Assembly (NCBI GenBank): GCA_022710245.1
Contig: JAKLHH010000153.1
Span: forward strand, 1 to 10,654
Length of the DNA: 10,654 nt
Direction of reading: 5' to 3'
Source of the DNA: Myxococcota bacterium
Lineage (GTDB): Bacteria > Myxococcota > Polyangia > GCA-2747355 > JAKLHH01
Each line of letters begins with the position of its first letter. The stretch's first letter is position 1. The position numbers and the translations under genes were made by a program. A model generated the notes under the pieces. It did no database searches. It was not told the origin of the DNA and saw nothing but the letters and a program-made list of their open reading frames with translations. Shown in pieces: positions 8,711 to 10,654 of this stretch.

Positions 8711-9463
8711 GTGGAACCCATCGAGAAGAAGAGCATCTCCGAGAAGATCGCGAGCGCCCTGCGCCGCCGGATCCTCTCCGGCGAGCTGACGGCCGGCTCT
8801 CGCCTGCCCTCCGAACCCGAGCTCGCGCAGCAGTTCGGCACCAACCGCAACACCCTGCGCGAGGCGATCCGCGTGCTCGAGGAGCAGAGCCTGCTGCAGG
8901 TCCGCCACGGCGGCGGGGTCACCGTGCGCGACTTCCGCCAGGTCGGCGAGCTCTCGCTGCTCCCCGCCTTCCTCCTCGAGGGGCGCGACCCCACCCTGCA
9001 GCGCGACGCGATCGCGGACCTGCTCGCGCTCCGCCGCCTCGTCCTCGTCGAGGCCGCCGCTGCCGCCGCGCGCCGCGCCGACCCCGAGGCGGTCGCCGCC
9101 CTGCGCGAGCGCCTCGCCGCGGTGGCTGCCTGCGAGGGCCGAACCCGCGAGCTGATCGCGGCCGACCTCGCCTTCTACAAGCAGCTGGTGGTCGCCGCGC
9201 GCAGCCTGCTCTACGTCTGGGTCTTCAACACCTTCGAGCGCGTCTACCGGAGCGCGATGCCGCTCCTCGAGCGCTTCTGGGTGGTCCCCGAGGGCTACCT
9301 CGGTCACCTTACCGCCCTGGTCGAGGCGATCGGGAAGGGCGACGAGGCCGCCGCGCGCCGCATCCTCGGCGAGCACTTCGCCTCCGGGGACACGCTCGCG
9401 CTGGCGCCCTTCGGTGCAGAGGCCGTGAACAGAGAAGATAACGAGGAGGGAGAGAGACGATGA
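8711..9463 (+). CDS. GntR family transcriptional regulator, FadR subfamily (FCD domain)
   Basis: About 250 residues from GTG 8711. Residues about 8-75 form the GntR winged helix (SISEKIASALRRRILSGEL, AGSRLPSEPELAQQF, NRNTLREAIRVLEEQSLL, RHGGGVTV). The rest is an all-helical FCD ligand-binding domain with DLLALRRLVLVEAAAAAAA (about 102-120), ADLAFYKQLVVAA and HLTALVEAIGKGDEAAARRILGEHF. In FCD proteins one metal ligand is the His of DxxxH; here it is Tyr (D152-L-A-F-Y156), while H199 and H222 remain. Metal-assisted ligand binding may therefore be altered. The start is uncertain: TTG 8651 is in frame but coincides with the -35, and GTG 8711 lacks a clear ribosome site. The stop overlaps the SDR start as ATGA. 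It probably controls that gene; the effector is unknown. Confidence 0.9.
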   Translation: MEPIEKKSISEKIASALRRRILSGELTAGSRLPSEPELAQQFGTNRNTLREAIRVLEEQSLLQVRHGGGVTVRDFRQVGELSLLPAFLLEGRDPTLQRDAIADLLALRRLVLVEAAAAAARRADPEAVAALRERLAAVAACEGRTRELIAADLAFYKQLVVAARSLLYVWVFNTFERVYRSAMPLLERFWVVPEGYLGHLTALVEAIGKGDEAAARRILGEHFASGDTLALAPFGAEAVNREDNEEGERR

Positions 9464-10512
9464 GCAGACCTGTCAGCCTGGTGACCGGCGCCTGCGGCTT
9501 CATGGGCAGCCACATGCTCGAGGTGCTCCACGCCGCGGGCCACGAGGTGCGCGGCACCGACCTGCCGAGCGCGATCGGCGCCGACGACCGCAAGGTCGGC
9601 CGCTTCCCCTCGGTGGCGCGCGCGCTCGGCGTCGACCTGATCCCCTCGGACCTGGCGCAGCCGCGCACCCTCGAGGGCCTCACCAAGGGCGTCGACCACG
9701 TCTTCCACACCGCCGCGGTCTTCAACTACACCGCGCCGTGGGAGGTGCTCTACCGCGTCAACGTGCAGGGCACCGAGGCGCTCGCCACCCTCGCCGCCGC
9801 CGAGCCGACGCTGAAGCGCTTCGTCCTCTGGGGCGCGGGCGGCGTCTACGGGCTGCCGCAGCCCTGGATGCTCCCGCTCCGCGAGGAGCTGGCGCCCAGC
9901 CCGCCCAACAACTACCTGCGCTCGAAGTGGACCGCCGAGTACCTGGTGATGGAGCTCGGCCGCCGCCAGCGCCTGCCCTGGACCATCCTCCGCCCGACCA
10001 CCGTCTACGGACCGCGCGCCGTCTACGGCGGCGGGGTGATGGTGATGTCCGCGGCGACGATGAAGGTCCTCGCGGTGCCCTCGAACTTCACCGGCCGCGT
10101 GCCCTTCGTGCACGTCGAGGACGTCTGCCGCGCGGCGCTCCACCTCGCCACCCACGACGAGGGCGCGAACGAGATCTTCAACCTGAGCGACGACACCCAG
10201 ATGACGCTGGTCGACTACTTCCGCTTCATGGCGCAGCTCGGCGGCCGCCGCTTCATCACGCTGCCGCCGGTGCCGGTGGGCCTGCTGAAGAAGGTGCTCA
10301 CGCACCTCGGCGACGGCATCGTCGCGCTGCAGCGCCGCTTCGGCAGCGGCCCGGCGCCGCTCGAGCCCGACCTGCTCGCCTACCTGGGCCTCGACTTCCT
10401 CTACTCGAACGAGAAGCTCAAGCGCGCGGGCTACAGCTTCGTCTACCCCGACGCGCGCGCCGGGCTCGCCGACACCGTGCGCTGGTACCGCGAGCAGGGG
10501 TGGATCAATTGA
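9460..10512 (+). CDS. Extended SDR, NAD-dependent epimerase/dehydratase family
   Basis: A 350-residue NAD(P)-dependent short-chain dehydrogenase/reductase of the extended type (nucleotide-sugar epimerase / 3-beta-HSD-like). The Rossmann motif TGACGFMG (residues 9-16) is followed by acidic D34 (TDLP), which favours NAD. HTAAVF (83-88) and NVQGTEAL (101-108) are cofactor-site segments. The YxxxK pair is Y152 and K156 (NNYLRSKWTAEY), and LRPTTVYGP (177-185) and VPFVHVEDVCRA (214-225) are substrate-region marks. The catalytic Ser/Thr normally three residues before VYG is Ala126 (LWGAGGVYG), so activity or mechanism may differ. The ATG overlaps the regulator's stop (ATGA) and has GGAGGGA upstream, so the two are translationally coupled. 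Substrate cannot be assigned; a sterol/hopanoid-like or dihydroflavonol-like ketone and a sugar nucleotide are both possible. Confidence 0.9.
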   Translation: MSRPVSLVTGACGFMGSHMLEVLHAAGHEVRGTDLPSAIGADDRKVGRFPSVARALGVDLIPSDLAQPRTLEGLTKGVDHVFHTAAVFNYTAPWEVLYRVNVQGTEALATLAAAEPTLKRFVLWGAGGVYGLPQPWMLPLREELAPSPPNNYLRSKWTAEYLVMELGRRQRLPWTILRPTTVYGPRAVYGGGVMVMSAATMKVLAVPSNFTGRVPFVHVEDVCRAALHLATHDEGANEIFNLSDDTQMTLVDYFRFMAQLGGRRFITLPPVPVGLLKKVLTHLGDGIVALQRRFGSGPAPLEPDLLAYLGLDFLYSNEKLKRAGYSFVYPDARAGLADTVRWYREQGWIN

Positions 10513-10618
10513 ATGCCTCGAACGGACAGCACCCGAACGCACGACGAGGCGGTGCGTGGGGCGCCGCGGGAGTCAGTGGTAGAAGGGTTGTTGAGAAAGA
10601 AGTTGGGGACGCCTCGAA

Positions 10619-10638
10619 TTTTGACTTGATGGTCAAAA
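10619..10638. promoter_or_regulatory. Perfect palindrome upstream of the next gene
   Basis: TTTTGAC (10619-10625) and GTCAAAA (10632-10638) are perfect inverted repeats around TTGATG. TTGAC-N6-GTCAA is the shape of operators bound by TetR-type and similar dimeric repressors. It sits just before the ribosome site at the window's right end. Confidence 0.5.
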
Positions 10639-10644
10639 CACACT

Positions 10645-10649
10645 GGAGG
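10645..10649 (+). promoter_or_regulatory. Shine-Dalgarno of a gene starting beyond the window
   Basis: GGAGG sits five bases from the right edge. At usual spacing a start codon would fall at or just past position 10654, so a plus-strand gene probably begins immediately outside. The stretch 10513-10618 holds only an unconvincing 37-codon frame. Confidence 0.4.
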
Positions 10650-10654
10650 TCGTC

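Noticed and set aside
9304..10542. 412-codon minus-strand frame opposite the SDR gene
   Set aside because: His/Arg/Ala/Glu-rich shadow of a gene with clear SDR motifs.
10513..10626. 37-codon plus-strand frame starting one base after the SDR stop
   Set aside because: No own ribosome site, unremarkable Arg-rich sequence, and it ends inside the palindrome at 10619-10638; probably untranslated.

Overview
The window is GC-rich chromosomal DNA with strong G/C third-position bias. Its gene style suggests a Myxococcota / former deltaproteobacterial genome, although nothing in the sequence names a species. This assignment is inference from composition and protein style.

Left part (about 1-5200, minus strand): three genes that share the metabolite glyoxylate. 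Transcription runs aceB (malate synthase A), aceA (isocitrate lyase), then a class V PLP glyoxylate aminotransferase. Isocitrate lyase makes glyoxylate plus succinate, malate synthase condenses glyoxylate with acetyl-CoA, and the aminotransferase converts glyoxylate to glycine, so the cluster both makes and disposes of it. The 3' end of the aminotransferase lies in a 54-bp tandem repeat. Further left come a strong nested hairpin and sequence that may be the 5' end of a group II intron leaving the window.

Middle (about 5350-7910, minus strand): a run of uncharacterised genes. Two adjacent genes encode secreted proteins with Asn-Cys motifs, and one resembles the NlpC/LRAT papain-like fold. They are followed by a 124-residue protein, a 38-residue CxxC peptide, and a reading frame that appears broken by a single-base frameshift.

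Positions 7910-8650: a divergent intergenic region with two perfect 12-bp palindromes leads into a 47-codon gene that looks like a RiPP (class I lanthipeptide-like) precursor. It has a Lys-rich LTLKKETIKKL leader and a Ser/Thr/Cys-containing core. No modification enzyme is visible, so this is the most interesting item in the window. About 300 bp of CGGCACTG-rich inverted and direct repeats follow it.

Right part (8651-10654, plus strand): a FadR/FCD-type GntR regulator with a perfect palindrome over its probable promoter overlaps, by ATGA, an extended SDR (NAD-dependent epimerase/dehydratase-like) gene. The window closes with another perfect palindrome and a Shine-Dalgarno sequence for a gene that begins just outside.
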